A DNA stretch of 64,000 bases from Mycobacterium sp. 852002-51057_SCH5723018 (GCF_001667035.1 NZ_LZIR01000070.1:186001-250000); one strand, 5' to 3'; numbered from the stretch's first letter, positions 52,003 to 61,771 are shown. Notes: generated by a model not told the origin, from the letters alone. Made by a program: numbers and translations.

Positions 52003-53054
52003 CCCGCGATCGCGGCGGGCCCGCGGGCGTCGGAGGTCACCTCGTCGATCACGGTGTGGATGAACTGCATCTTGTCCAGCACCGCCACCGGCAGCACGAA
52101 CGGATACAGGTCGTCGTGGCCCATCGAGCGGTTCACCATGTTCAGCGACCACGACAACGGCAGCCACATCTCGATGATGTTGGGAAAAGCGCTGGGGCCC
52201 AACGCCGGACGGTCGAAGGTTGCCGACGCCGGCGCCAGCCCGCACCAGGCCGAGGTGTCCATGGTGTCACGGATGTGCAGGTAATGGGCGAACGTCTCGG
52301 CCCAGTCCTCGGCGGGGTGCATGGTCGCGTACGACGACACGAAGCTTTCCTGCCAGCCGTCGGGCGCACCGTCGCGGTAGTGCCGGTCCAGCGCCTCTTG
52401 GTAGTCGGCATCCGGATCACCGAACAGCTCATTGAAACGTGCGACGTAGTCGCTCGACGGGGTGACCAGCCGGTAGAAGTAGTAGTGCCCGATCTCGTGC
52501 CGGAAGTGCCCGAGCAGGGTCCGGTACGGCTCCTCCATCTCGACGCGCAGCTGCTCGCGGTGGACGTCGTCGCCCTCCGCGAGATCCAGTGTGATGACGC
52601 CGTTTTCGTGGCCGGTGAACACCTTCTCGTGCGCGCTGGACAGCAGCCGGAAACCCAGCCCGTAATCGGGGTCGCGGTCCCGCCCGATGATCGGCAGCTT
52701 GAGTTCGTGCAGCTCGACGATCAGCCGGCGCTTGGCGGCCTCGGCGCGGGCGAAGGCGGCCAGGCCCTCGGTGTCGGCGTCGTTGGGCCGTTCCAGGGTG
52801 AGCGCGCACGACGTGCACAGCCTGCCGGGATGGTTGGTGGGGACCAGCCAATTGCATTCGGCCACATAGCGATTGGCGCACAGCTCGTAGTCGCTGGCGC
52901 TGACGAAGCCGGCCTGCCCCCCGTCGTCACCGTCGATGATCACCAGCAGGGCCATCCGCTCGAGCGAAAATCCCAGCGCACTGCCGCACGACAGGCACGC
53001 CGAGTTCTCGAACGTCAGGCGCTGGCCGCACTTGGGGCAGTGGAAATCACGCAT
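51999..53054 (-). CDS. zinc-ribbon putative metallopeptidase (Rv2568c-like)
   Basis: About 351 residues. An N-terminal zinc ribbon (C6, C9, C20, C23) and a second cysteine set (C59, C67, C80, C83) precede a gluzincin-like motif H186-E-I-G-H190-YYF. WAETFAHYLHIRDT later supplies the likely third ligand. ATG 53054 is chosen (MRDFHCPKCGQ). It overlaps the transglutaminase gene by 8 bp and converges with the ATP-grasp gene with a 4-bp overlap, so the whole set is packed. Cytoplasmic; substrate unknown. Confidence 0.9.
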   Translation of the reverse strand: MRDFHCPKCGQRLTFENSACLSCGSALGFSLERMALLVIIDGDDGGQAGFVSASDYELCANRYVAECNWLVPTNHPGRLCTSCALTLERPNDADTEGLAAFARAEAAKRRLIVELHELKLPIIGRDRDPDYGLGFRLLSSAHEKVFTGHENGVITLDLAEGDDVHREQLRVEMEEPYRTLLGHFRHEIGHYYFYRLVTPSSDYVARFNELFGDPDADYQEALDRHYRDGAPDGWQESFVSSYATMHPAEDWAETFAHYLHIRDTMDTSAWCGLAPASATFDRPALGPSAFPNIIEMWLPLSWSLNMVNRSMGHDDLYPFVLPVAVLDKMQFIHTVIDEVTSDARGPAAIAG

Positions 53055-53979
53055 GCAAGGGGTCGCCTTCAAGGGGGTCCGAGTACGGCACCACATCGAC
53101 GGCGACGTCGATCACACTGCGCTCGGAGTTGGTGTAGATGATGCCGCGCAACGGCGGCACGTCGGCGTAATCGCGTCCGCGCCCCACGACGATGTAGCGC
53201 TCGTCGACCATCTGGTCGTTGGTGGGATCGAGCCCCAGCCACTCGAACTGACCGGACCCCTGCGGGGTCCACACCGCCGCCCAGGCGTGCGTGGCGTCGA
53301 TGCCGATCATTCGGTCCTTTCCCGGTGGCGGGTCGGTGGCCAGATAGCCGGACACGTAGCTGGCCGCCAGGCCGCTGGCTCGCAGGCAGGCGATCGCCAG
53401 CCTCGCAAAGTCCTGGCATACCCCCTCGCGGGCCGAAAGAACCTCGCCGACACCGGTAGAAATGGTCGTCGACCCCGAGCGGTAGGTGAAGTCGGTGAAA
53501 ATCCGCGACGTCAGGTCACGCAGCACCTCGATCAGCGGACGCTCCGGCACGAAGCTCGGGGCCGCGTACTCGCGCACCGCGTCGGTGATCTCCGGCGGAT
53601 CCAGGTCCAGAGCGAACTCGGTGGCGAGCGCTCCCCGGCGCCCGGCCGGGCGCGCGGACTCCCACGGTTGCACCGCCGGTCCGCTGGCGTACCGCCCGGG
53701 CGGCGGCGGATACACGTCGACGACGGAGTCGCTGGTGACCGTCAGGGTGCGGTGCGGCTCGGTGACGTGGAAGTAGGAACTGATGTTGCCGTAGCTGTCC
53801 TGGCTGGTGGAGCTGTCGGCGGGGGCCGGGTCGATATGCAACCGGTGCGCGACGCAACGCTGGCGCAGCGAGTCGCGCGGCGTCAGGAAACCGCGGCCAT
53901 AAGAGCTGGTCACGACGTCGGAGTAGCGGTACTCGGTGCGGTGGGTGACGCGATGGCGGCGAGCCTCGGCTTCGGACAC
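53047..53979 (-). CDS. transglutaminase-like protein (Rv2569c-like)
   Basis: About 310 residues: transglutaminase N-terminal beta domain (VTHRTEYRYSDVVTSSYGRG) and core with the triad C188 (EGVCQDFA), H231 (ATHAWAAVW) and D251 (GLDPTNDQ). GTG 53979 (VSEAEARRHRV) fits the family length; 20 upstream codons in frame are rejected. It probably acts as a peptidase or amidase in the same pathway as the ATP-grasp/alpha-E protein. Confidence 0.92.
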   Translation of the reverse strand: MSEAEARRHRVTHRTEYRYSDVVTSSYGRGFLTPRDSLRQRCVAHRLHIDPAPADSSTSQDSYGNISSYFHVTEPHRTLTVTSDSVVDVYPPPPGRYASGPAVQPWESARPAGRRGALATEFALDLDPPEITDAVREYAAPSFVPERPLIEVLRDLTSRIFTDFTYRSGSTTISTGVGEVLSAREGVCQDFARLAIACLRASGLAASYVSGYLATDPPPGKDRMIGIDATHAWAAVWTPQGSGQFEWLGLDPTNDQMVDERYIVVGRGRDYADVPPLRGIIYTNSERSVIDVAVDVVPYSDPLEGDPLHA

Positions 53980-54059
53980 AAGGCCGATCCTGGCACACGT
54001 TCGCGCCGCCGTTTGCCGATAAGGAGCCAAGCGGGCCATAGCGGGAGCACAATCGAGAG

Positions 54060-54449
54060 GTGGCCACGTGGAACGACGTCGCCCGCATCGTTGGTGAGCT
54101 GGCCCTCACCGCCGAGCCGTCACCGCACGAGTGGCGGGTCGGCAAGAAGTTGCTGGCGTGGGAGCGGCCGCTGCGCCCGTCGGACCGCGAAGCGCTGGCG
54201 GCAAGCGGCGTGGAGCCACCCGAGGGCGACATCGTGGGCGTCCGGGTGTCCGACGAGGGCGTCAAGTTCGCGTTGATCGCCGACGAGCCGGACGTCTACT
54301 TCACCACGCCGCACTTCGACGGCTATCCCGCGGTGCTGGTCCGGCTGGCCGAGATCTCGGTCCGCGGCCTCGAGGAGCTGGTCACCGAGGCGTGGCTGAC
54401 GCAGGCGCCGAGGAAACTGGTGCAGGAGTTCCTGGCCGACTCTATTTGA
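54060..54449 (+). CDS. MmcQ/YjbR family protein (Rv2570-like)
   Basis: 129 residues with the compact YjbR fold: TWNDVARIVGELALT, HEWRVGKKLLAWERP, VGVRVSDEGVKFAL, VYFTTPHFDGYPAVLVRL. DNA-binding has been suggested for the family, but the role is unknown. GTG 54060. Divergent from the transglutaminase gene with an 80-bp gap and convergent with the FUSC gene. Confidence 0.88.
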   Translation: MATWNDVARIVGELALTAEPSPHEWRVGKKLLAWERPLRPSDREALAASGVEPPEGDIVGVRVSDEGVKFALIADEPDVYFTTPHFDGYPAVLVRLAEISVRGLEELVTEAWLTQAPRKLVQEFLADSI

Positions 54450-54455
54450 GCTCGG

Positions 54456-55511
54456 TTAAACCGAGCGCAGGTCGATGACCCGTTGCAGGTCGTCGACGCA
54501 GGCCGCCACGGCGTCGGCCAGCACCACCTCCGTCTTGCCCCGGGCCTCAGACATCAGCACCGACGCGTGCCGGCGGGCCGCCGCTACGTACGCGCACGCG
54601 CCGGCGGGATCGGAGTCGGCGAGCGCCGTCGCCGCCGCCAGCTCGATCAGCACGGACGACACGGGCTCGGGAACCGGGGCAAGGCAGCCGGCAACGGCGG
54701 GGACGACGGCACGGGCCAGTTGCAGCACGGAGCTGGCCAGCATCGCGACGTGCACGGCCTGGTGGTCGGCGGCGGCCACGGCGTCGCGCATCCCCCACCG
54801 CCGCGGCGCGATGCGCACCACCTGGCGCGCGGTGGTGCGGGCCTCCACGAGGTCGCCCACCTGCTGGTGCACCCGATCCACGGCCGGCAGCGGCCAGTCG
54901 TGGGCGGGCACCCGGCGCCCGGCGGCGACGTCGCCGGAGCGCGTCAGCACACCCTGCAGGACACCCAGCACGCCGACGCGGCCCCGGCGCAGCAGCTGCA
55001 ACGGGTCGGCCGGGAACAGCAACACGGCGAACACGATGGCCAAGCAACCGCCGATCAGCGCGTCGAAGATGCGCTCCCAGCCGACGCCGCTGCGGTACAG
55101 CGCCAGCACCAGGATCGCCGAGATGACGGTCTGGTTGGCGAACATCATCCCCTGCCCGATGAAGCCGTGACCGATGAACACCGCGACGAACAGCGCGACC
55201 AGGGCGGCCGCCCCGAGCGAGACCGACCCGGGCCCGAGCAGGCCCTGCACCACGGTGCCCAGCCCGATGCCCAGGGTCACCCCGATCATCATCTGGACGG
55301 CGCGCTGCGCCCGTAACACGTTGCTGATCGACAGGGACACCGCCGCGGCGATCGGCGCGAAGAACGGCTGCGGGTGGCCGAGCAGGTCGTGGGCCAGGTA
55401 CCAGGACAGGCCCGCGGCCACCGAGGTCTGCACGAGGTTGAACCACACCTCACGCAGCCGTTTGAGGCCCGCACGCGCGGCCTTGTTCGCGGTCAGCAGC
55501 GCAGCGCTCAT
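54456..55511 (-). CDS. FUSC/aromatic acid exporter family membrane protein (Rv2571c-like)
   Basis: 351 residues. About five to six N-terminal membrane helices (AAVSLSISNVLRAQRAVQ, VSLGAAALVALFVAVFIGHG, IGGCLAIVFAVLLFPADPLQ) followed by a helical cytoplasmic domain from residue about 175. FUSC proteins export aromatic carboxylates and similar acids; the substrate is not predictable here. The start is ATG 55511. Confidence 0.88.
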   Translation of the reverse strand: MSAALLTANKAARAGLKRLREVWFNLVQTSVAAGLSWYLAHDLLGHPQPFFAPIAAAVSLSISNVLRAQRAVQMMIGVTLGIGLGTVVQGLLGPGSVSLGAAALVALFVAVFIGHGFIGQGMMFANQTVISAILVLALYRSGVGWERIFDALIGGCLAIVFAVLLFPADPLQLLRRGRVGVLGVLQGVLTRSGDVAAGRRVPAHDWPLPAVDRVHQQVGDLVEARTTARQVVRIAPRRWGMRDAVAAADHQAVHVAMLASSVLQLARAVVPAVAGCLAPVPEPVSSVLIELAAATALADSDPAGACAYVAAARRHASVLMSEARGKTEVVLADAVAACVDDLQRVIDLRSV

Positions 55512-55553
55512 GAGGCTTGCTTACCCCAGCGGGCACCGCACCGCGATACCGAG

Positions 55554-55997
55554 TCAGGCGCGCTGCAGCTCGAACAGCGGGATCACCCGGCTGGTCTTGG
55601 ACTGGTACTCGGCGAAGCCGGGCGCCGCGGCGGCGACCTTTCCGAACAGCTCGTCGCGCTCGGCGGAAGGCAGCTCGCGAGCGGTGACGTCGAAGGACTC
55701 TATTTCCGATTGCGAGCCGACCTCGACGTGTGCCTGCGGGTTGGCGCGCAGGTTATGCACCCAGGCCGGGTGCTTGGGCGCGCCGGCGAAGGAGCCGATG
55801 ATGATCAGCTTGCCGTCGATGTCGAAGTAGGCCAGCGGCGAGATGCGGGACTGACCGGACTTGGCGCCAGTCGTGGTCAGCAGTAGCAGGTTGGCGCCCT
55901 CGAACTGGCCGCCGACCTTTCCGCCGTTGTGCCTGAACTCGTCGATGAGGCTGTTGTTGAACGCGGTGATGGTCTCGGCGTCAGGGGTTTCGGTCAT
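55554..55997 (-). CDS. F420-dependent nitroreductase family (Ddn-like)
   Basis: 147 residues of the mycobacterial split-barrel Ddn/FDOR-B family: [53 protein letters not shown]. These use reduced F420 to reduce quinones or nitroimidazoles; the native substrate is unknown. The start ATG 55997 overlaps the aspS stop (55994), so it is cotranscribed downstream of aspS. I do not recall a Ddn homologue at this position in M. tuberculosis, so this may be an insertion in this lineage. Confidence 0.9.
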   Translation of the reverse strand: MTETPDAETITAFNNSLIDEFRHNGGKVGGQFEGANLLLLTTTGAKSGQSRISPLAYFDIDGKLIIIGSFAGAPKHPAWVHNLRANPQAHVEVGSQSEIESFDVTARELPSAERDELFGKVAAAAPGFAEYQSKTSRVIPLFELQRA

Positions 55998-57769
55998 GCC
56001 CGCTCAACCTTTTCCGGCTTGGCATCTATTCCGGACTCCTTGCGCTGCTGCGCGGTGATCGGCGCGGGCGCCTCGGTGAGCGGGTCGACGCCGCCGCCGG
56101 TCTTCGGGAACGCGATCACCTCGCGAATCGAGTCCACACCGGACAGCAGCGCGTTGATCCGGTCCCAACCGAACGCGATCCCGCCGTGCGGGGGCGCGCC
56201 AAAGGTGAACGCCTCCAACAGGAATCCGAACTTCTCCTCCGCCTCGGCCTTGTCCAGACCCATCACCGCGAACACCCGCTCCTGGATGTCGCGGCGGTGG
56301 ATACGGATCGACCCGCCGCCGATCTCGTTGCCGTTGCAGACGATGTCGTAGGCGTCGGCCAGCACGCCGCCGGGATCGGTGTCGACCACGTCGGAGCACT
56401 CCGGCTTGGGCGAGGTGAACGCATGGTGCACCGCGGTCCACGCCCCCGACCCCACCGCGACGTCACCGGCGGCGGTGGCGTCGTCCGCGGGCTCGAACAG
56501 CGGCGGGTCGACCACCCACACGAACGCCCAAGCGTCCGGGTCGATCAGGCCCAGCCGGTGGGCGATCTCGCCGCGGGCCGCGCCCAGCAGCGCGCGCGAC
56601 GACTTGGCCGGGCCCGCCGAGAAGAAGATGCAGTCCCCCGGCTTGGCCCCGACGTGCGCGGCCAGTCCGGCGCGTTCGGCGTCGCCGAGGTTCTTGGCCA
56701 CCGGGCCACCGAGCTCGCCGTCCTCGCCCACCAGCACGTAGGCCAGCCCGCGGTGCCCGCGCTGCTTGGCCCACTCCTGCCAGCCGTCCAGGGTCCGCCG
56801 CGGCTGCGAGGCGCCGCCGGGCATCACGACCGCGCCGACGTAGGGCGCCTGAAAGACGCGAAACGTGGTGTCTTTGAAGAACTCCGTGCATTCGACGAGC
56901 TCGAGTGAGAACCGCATGTCGGGCTTGTCGGAGCCGAACCGTCGCATCGCCTCGGCGTAGCTGATCCGCGGGATCGGCGTGGGGATCGCATACCCGATCA
57001 GCGCCCACAGCGCGGTCAGGATCTCCTCGGAGATCGCGATGATGTCCTCGGCGTCGACGAAGCTCATCTCCATGTCGAGCTGGGTGAATTCGGGTTGGCG
57101 GTCGGCGCGGAAATCTTCGTCGCGGTAGCAACGCGCGATCTGGTAGTAGCGCTCCATCCCCGCCACCATCAGCAGCTGCTTGAACAGCTGCGGGCTCTGC
57201 GGCAGGGCGTAGAACGAGCCCGGGTGCAGCCGCGACGGCACCAGGAAGTCGCGCGCGCCCTCCGGGGTCGAGCGGGTGATCGTCGGCGTCTCGATCTCGA
57301 CGAAGTCGTGTCGCGCCAGCACTTCGCGCGCGGTGGCATTCACCTTGGAGCGCAACCGAATTGCCGCGGCCGGGCCGTCGCGCCGCAGGTCGAGGTAGCG
57401 GTACTTCAGCCGCAGCTCCTCCCCGGCGGGCTCGTCGAGCTGGAAGGGCAGCGGCGCGCTCTCGCCGAGCACCGTCAGCGAGGTTGCGTTGACCTCGATC
57501 TCACCGGTGGCGATCTCAGGATTGGCGTTGCCCTCCGGGCGGATCTCGACGACGCCTTCGACCGCGACGCAGAACTCGGCGCGCAGCCGGTGCGCCTGCG
57601 CCAGCACCTCACGCTCGCGGAACACCACCTGTGCGACGCCCGAGGCGTCCCGCAGGTCGATGAAGATGACGCCGCCGTGGTCGCGGCGGCGGGCCACCCA
57701 CCCGGCCAGGGTCACCCGCTGGCCGGCGTCGTGGCTCCTGAGCGAACCAGCGGCGTGGCTGCGCAGCAC
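55994..57769 (-). CDS. aspS: aspartyl-tRNA(Asn) synthetase
   Basis: 591 residues. OB anticodon-binding domain ([20 protein letters not shown]), class II motif 2 [19 protein letters not shown], bacterial GAD insertion domain, and motif 3 [13 protein letters not shown]. Mycobacteria lack AsnRS, so this enzyme is expected to be non-discriminating. GTG 57769 (VLRSHAAGS) follows GGGAGTTTT; longer in-frame starts are antisense to the next gene. Three residues are missing relative to M. tuberculosis in the FRE-EVLAQ region. Confidence 0.97.
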   Translation of the reverse strand: MLRSHAAGSLRSHDAGQRVTLAGWVARRRDHGGVIFIDLRDASGVAQVVFREREVLAQAHRLRAEFCVAVEGVVEIRPEGNANPEIATGEIEVNATSLTVLGESAPLPFQLDEPAGEELRLKYRYLDLRRDGPAAAIRLRSKVNATAREVLARHDFVEIETPTITRSTPEGARDFLVPSRLHPGSFYALPQSPQLFKQLLMVAGMERYYQIARCYRDEDFRADRQPEFTQLDMEMSFVDAEDIIAISEEILTALWALIGYAIPTPIPRISYAEAMRRFGSDKPDMRFSLELVECTEFFKDTTFRVFQAPYVGAVVMPGGASQPRRTLDGWQEWAKQRGHRGLAYVLVGEDGELGGPVAKNLGDAERAGLAAHVGAKPGDCIFFSAGPAKSSRALLGAARGEIAHRLGLIDPDAWAFVWVVDPPLFEPADDATAAGDVAVGSGAWTAVHHAFTSPKPECSDVVDTDPGGVLADAYDIVCNGNEIGGGSIRIHRRDIQERVFAVMGLDKAEAEEKFGFLLEAFTFGAPPHGGIAFGWDRINALLSGVDSIREVIAFPKTGGGVDPLTEAPAPITAQQRKESGIDAKPEKVERA

Positions 57770-57793
57770 AAAACTCCCTTTCACCCGGATGGA

Positions 57794-58717
57794 ATGAGTG
57801 ACCAGTCTAGAGGAGGTAATTTCGGTGCTATCGCCACGCACATCGCTCTCGTCGGTCCGGGCGCCGTCGGCACGACGGTCGCCGCGCTGCTCTATAAGGC
57901 CGGGCACTCGGTGCTGGTCTGCGGCCGCACCCCCCGCGACAGCATCGAGCTGCGGCCCGACGGTGCCGACCCGATCGTGGTGCCCGGGCCGGTGGCCACC
58001 GATCCGGGCGAGGTCACCGGGCCGGTCGACGTGGTGGTGCTGGCGGTCAAGGCCACCCAGAACGACGCGGCCGCCGGCTGGCTGGCCCGCCTGTGTGACG
58101 TCCACACCATCGTCGCGGTGCTGCAGAACGGCGTCGAGCAGGTCGAACAGGTGCGGCCGCACTGCCCGTCGTCGCCGGTGATCCCGGGGATCGTCTGGTA
58201 CAGCGCGGAGACCCAGCCCGAAGGATGGGTGCGGCTGCGCACCGAGCCCGCGCTGGTGCTGCCCAGCGGCCCGTCGGCGGAGACGGTCGCCGAGCTGCTG
58301 CGGGGCGCCGGCTGCCGGGTGGACTGCGACCCCGACTTCATCACCGCGGCCTGGCGCAAGCTGCTCGTCAACGCGCTGGCCGGCTTCATGGCGCTGTCCG
58401 GGCGGCGATCTGGCATGTTCCGCCGCGACGACGTGGCCGCCCTGTCCCGGCGCTACGTCGCCGAATGCCTGGCCGTCGCGCAGGCCGAGGGAGCCCGGCT
58501 GCCCGACGAATCGGTCGACGAGCTGGTCGACCTTTTCCGAAAGGCCCCGGAGGACATGGGCACCTCGATGCTGGCCGACCGGGAAAATCACCGCCGGCTG
58601 GAATGGGACATCCGCAACGGGGTGATCATGCGCAAGGCCCGCGCGCACAACCTGCCCACGCCGATCAGCGACGTCGTGGTGCCGCTGCTTGCCGCGGCCA
58701 GCGACGGTCCGGGCTAG
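57794..58717 (+). CDS. 2-dehydropantoate 2-reductase family (Rv2573-like)
   Basis: NADPH-dependent ketopantoate reductase-type enzyme, potentially in pantothenate synthesis. Rossmann motif [40 protein letters not shown], and the catalytic-domain Lys in [13 protein letters not shown]. About 307 residues from ATG 57794. The homologues I recall begin nearer HIALVGPG, where this sequence has ATC; a strong AGGAGGT lies at 57812-57818, after my start, so the true start is uncertain. It diverges from aspS. Confidence 0.85.
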   Translation: MSDQSRGGNFGAIATHIALVGPGAVGTTVAALLYKAGHSVLVCGRTPRDSIELRPDGADPIVVPGPVATDPGEVTGPVDVVVLAVKATQNDAAAGWLARLCDVHTIVAVLQNGVEQVEQVRPHCPSSPVIPGIVWYSAETQPEGWVRLRTEPALVLPSGPSAETVAELLRGAGCRVDCDPDFITAAWRKLLVNALAGFMALSGRRSGMFRRDDVAALSRRYVAECLAVAQAEGARLPDESVDELVDLFRKAPEDMGTSMLADRENHRRLEWDIRNGVIMRKARAHNLPTPISDVVVPLLAAASDGPG

Positions 58718-58720
58718 ATT
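58715..58720 (+). promoter_or_regulatory. -10 box, leaderless start of the SRPBCC gene
   Basis: TAGATT ends 6 nt before ATG 58727 and overlaps the stop codon of the upstream gene. No ribosome site is present. Confidence 0.5.
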
Positions 58721-58726
58721 TTATCC

Positions 58727-59242
58727 ATGTACCCCTGCGAGCGCGTCGACCTGAGCTTCATCGACCCGGATTCTGGCGAGGCACCGTTCCGGTTCCAAAA
58801 CAGCGTCGACCTCGCCATCACGCCCGAGCAGCTGTTCGAGGTGCTCGGCGACGCCGAGTCCTGGCCGCGCTGGGCCAGCGTGATCACCAAGGTGACCTGG
58901 ACCAGCCCCGAGCCGCGCGGCGTCGGCACCACCCGCACCGTCGAGATGCGCGGCGGTATCGTCGGCGACGAAGAGTTCATCGCCTGGGAACCGTTTCGCC
59001 ACATGGCATTCCGGTTCAACGAATGCTCGACGCGAGCGGTCGCCGCGTTCGCCGAGGACTACCGGGTGGAGGTCATCCCCGGTGGGTGCCGGCTGACCTG
59101 GACCATGGCGCAGAAGCCCGCCGGCCCGGCGCGACTGGCGATGGTGGCGGTCGGGCCGCTGCTGAATCTGGGGCTGCGCCGGTTTCTGCGCAACCTGCGC
59201 CGCTACACCGACACCCGGTTCTCCGCGACCAAGCAACACTAG
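58727..59242 (+). CDS. SRPBCC/START-like protein (Rv2574-like)
   Basis: 171 residues. The polyketide cyclase/dehydrase-like fold has FQNSVDLAITPEQLFEVLGD, SWPRWASVITKVTW and the C-terminal helix LLNLGLRRFLRNLRRYTDTRF. Binds a hydrophobic ligand in family members; no enzyme function is known. It is followed after 9 bp by the metallopeptidase gene, so the two may be cotranscribed. Confidence 0.9.
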   Translation: MYPCERVDLSFIDPDSGEAPFRFQNSVDLAITPEQLFEVLGDAESWPRWASVITKVTWTSPEPRGVGTTRTVEMRGGIVGDEEFIAWEPFRHMAFRFNECSTRAVAAFAEDYRVEVIPGGCRLTWTMAQKPAGPARLAMVAVGPLLNLGLRRFLRNLRRYTDTRFSATKQH

Positions 59243-59251
59243 GAGCGTGCG

Positions 59252-60127
59252 ATGACCTTCAACGAGGGCATGCAGATCGACACCAGCACCGCGTCGTCGT
59301 CCGGCGGGGGCGGGATGGGGATGGCCCTCGGGGGCGGCGGCCTCGGGCTGCTGATCCTGCTCGGGGCGCTGTTCTTCGGCGTCGACCCGGGCCGGGTCAT
59401 GAACCAGCAACCGAACACCGGCGGGTATTCGGCGCCCGGCTTCGACCTGAGCCAATGCAAGACCGGGGCCGACGCCAACAGGTACGTGCAATGCCGCGTC
59501 GTCGCCACGGGCAACTCCGTGGACGCGGTGTGGCACCAGCTGATGCCCAATTACACCCGCCCGCACGTCCGGTTGTTCACCGGTTCGGTCGACACCGGCT
59601 GCGGGCCCGCCACCACCGCCGTCGGCCCGTTCTACTGCCCGGTGGACCAGACGGCGTACTTCGACACCGACTTCTTCCAGGAGCTGGTCGACAAATTCGG
59701 TTCCAGCGGTGGGCCGTTCGCGCAGGAGTACGTGGTGGCCCACGAATACGGCCACCACGTGCAGCAGCTGCAGGGCATCCTGGGCCGCTCCCAGCAGGGC
59801 GCGCAGGGCGCCGGCGGCAACGGGGTGCGCACCGAGCTACAGGCCGACTGCTACGCCGGCATCTGGGCGCACTACGCATCGACGGTCAAGCAGGAAAGCA
59901 CCGGTGTCCCGTACCTGCAGCCGTTGAGCGACAAGGACATTGCCGACGCGCTGTCGGCCGCAGCGTCGGTCGGCGACGATCGCATCCAGAAGCAATCGAC
60001 CGGCCGCGTCAACCCCGAATCGTGGACGCACGGTTCGTCGGCGGAGCGGCAGAAGTGGTTCACCGTCGGGTACCAGACCGGTGATCCGAAGCAGTGCGAC
60101 ACCTTTGCCGCCACCAACCTGGGCTAG
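59252..60127 (+). CDS. neutral zinc metallopeptidase, YpfJ family (Rv2575-like)
   Basis: 291 residues. Gly-rich N-terminus, one membrane helix (about residues 25-43, GMALGGGGLGLLILLGALFF), then the extracytoplasmic peptidase with H164-EYG-H168-H. Cysteine pairs in the domain (C69/C81 and C117/C129) suggest disulfides outside the membrane. Substrate unknown. ATG 59252 with AGGAGCGTGCG upstream. Confidence 0.93.
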   Translation: MTFNEGMQIDTSTASSSGGGGMGMALGGGGLGLLILLGALFFGVDPGRVMNQQPNTGGYSAPGFDLSQCKTGADANRYVQCRVVATGNSVDAVWHQLMPNYTRPHVRLFTGSVDTGCGPATTAVGPFYCPVDQTAYFDTDFFQELVDKFGSSGGPFAQEYVVAHEYGHHVQQLQGILGRSQQGAQGAGGNGVRTELQADCYAGIWAHYASTVKQESTGVPYLQPLSDKDIADALSAAASVGDDRIQKQSTGRVNPESWTHGSSAERQKWFTVGYQTGDPKQCDTFAATNLG

Positions 60128-60143
60128 CGCTGAACGCCGCGAA

Positions 60144-61757
60144 ATGGTGATCGAGGGTCGCGAGCGCGCCAACGACGCGCAAGAGTCGGCATGGGCGCCG
60201 TTGCGCAACCGCGTGTTCCGCGGCCTGTTCGTCGCGCAATTTGTCTCCAACGTCGGCACGTGGATGCAAAGTGTGGCGGCGCAATGGTTCTTGGTAGAAG
60301 CGCACAGCAGCGACACCATCGTGGCACTCGTCCAGACGGCGAGCCTCGGGCCGTCGCTCCTGTTGGCCCTGTTCGCCGGCGTGCTTGCCGACCTCTTCGA
60401 CCGGCGCCGGCTGCTGATATTCGTGCAGTGGTATGCGGTGATCGTGGCGCTGGCGCTGGCGGTGATGACCTACCTCGGGCGCCTCACCCCGGCAGCACTA
60501 CTGATGTTCACCTTGGCCATTGGCCTCGCCTCCGCGCTGGCCGCGCCGGCCTGGCAGGCGATTCAGCCCGAAGTTGTCGCGCGCGACCAGATACCGGCCG
60601 CCGCGACCCTGGCCAGCGTGTCGGTCAATATCGCCCGAGTCGTCGGACCGGCGATCGGCGGCGTTGTCGTGGCATTGGCCGGTCCCGGAGCGGTTTTCGC
60701 GGTCAATGCGATTTCGTTCACCGGCATAATCTTTGCCCTGAGGGCGTGGAAACGACCCAGGCAAGCGCCGCCGGTCGAGCGGGAACACCTCAGCCAGGCC
60801 ATCGTCAGCGGACTGGAATACAGTCGTCACAGCCCGATTTTCCGCAGGATCTTGCTGCGCGCGGCCCTTTTCGTGTTTCCCGCCTCGGCACTGTTGGCCC
60901 TGTTGCCGGTGGCCGCCTCCCGCAGCTGGCACCTGGGTGCGGGTGGCTACGGTATGGCGCTGGGGGCCATAGGCTTTGGCGCGGTGCTCGCCGTCGGCTT
61001 TCCGGCGCCGTTACGCCAGAAACTGGCGTCCAACACGCTGCTGGCGGTATGCGCCGCCGCGTATGGCCTTGCGGCGCTTGCGGTGGCCTGGCTGCCGTTC
61101 GCCGCGGCGGCGCCCTTCTTGGTGTTGTCGGGGATGGCTTGGCTGATCACGTTGACAACGTTGAACGCGGCGGCGCAGCTGCATTTGCCGCAATGGGTCC
61201 GGGCCCGCGGGTTGTCGATGTATCTGCTGGTCTTCACGGGATCTCAGGCAGTCGGTTCCTATCTCTGGGGCGTCGTTGCCACGCAGGCGGGGCTTGGCAC
61301 GGCGATGATCTGGTCGGCGGTGTTGCTGGGCATTGCCGCTCTCAGCGTCACCGTGTTCGGGTTACGGCCGTCCACCGGGAAGCTGAGCCGCGACATTTCC
61401 AGGGCATGGCCGACGCCGATGCTCGTGTTCGAGCCATGCCCCAACGATGGGCCGGTGCTGGTGACCGTCCGCTATCGAGTGCCGGAGGACAAACGCCCGG
61501 GCTTCGTCGAGGCGATGAGCGCGGTCCGGCGATCACGGCTGCGGACGGGCGGCCATAGTTGGCGGCTATATCGAAGCCTCGAAGAGCCCGACATGGTCCT
61601 GGAGAGGTTCACCGTGCCGTCCTGGTCCGAATTCGTACGCCAGCGCGCCGAGCGCTGGTTGGAGTCCGACCACGATGGCGCCGCGAAGGCGGTCGGCTAC
61701 ACCGTCGACAACACCCGACGGCACGAGTACTTCCTCGCCCTGCGGGTGCACGGTTGA
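60144..61757 (+). CDS. MFS exporter fused to a C-terminal ABM-like domain
   Basis: 537 residues. Residues 1-425 are an MFS_3/EntS-like exporter with about 11-12 helices (NRVFRGLFVAQFVSNVGTWM, FAGVLADLFDRRRLLIFVQW). The C-terminal 105 residues (VLVTVRYRVPEDKRPGFVEA ... WSEFVRQRAERW) resemble an ABM/dimeric barrel domain, a fusion I have met in other bacterial MFS proteins. ATG 60144 (MVIEGRERAND) follows the metallopeptidase stop by 16 bp. Its codon choice is slightly less GC-biased than its neighbours (ACA, TTG and ATA are present). Substrate unknown. No counterpart at this position in M. tuberculosis is recalled. Confidence 0.88.
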   Translation: MVIEGRERANDAQESAWAPLRNRVFRGLFVAQFVSNVGTWMQSVAAQWFLVEAHSSDTIVALVQTASLGPSLLLALFAGVLADLFDRRRLLIFVQWYAVIVALALAVMTYLGRLTPAALLMFTLAIGLASALAAPAWQAIQPEVVARDQIPAAATLASVSVNIARVVGPAIGGVVVALAGPGAVFAVNAISFTGIIFALRAWKRPRQAPPVEREHLSQAIVSGLEYSRHSPIFRRILLRAALFVFPASALLALLPVAASRSWHLGAGGYGMALGAIGFGAVLAVGFPAPLRQKLASNTLLAVCAAAYGLAALAVAWLPFAAAAPFLVLSGMAWLITLTTLNAAAQLHLPQWVRARGLSMYLLVFTGSQAVGSYLWGVVATQAGLGTAMIWSAVLLGIAALSVTVFGLRPSTGKLSRDISRAWPTPMLVFEPCPNDGPVLVTVRYRVPEDKRPGFVEAMSAVRRSRLRTGGHSWRLYRSLEEPDMVLERFTVPSWSEFVRQRAERWLESDHDGAAKAVGYTVDNTRRHEYFLALRVHG

Positions 61758-61771
61758 GCTCGCCGGGGCGG

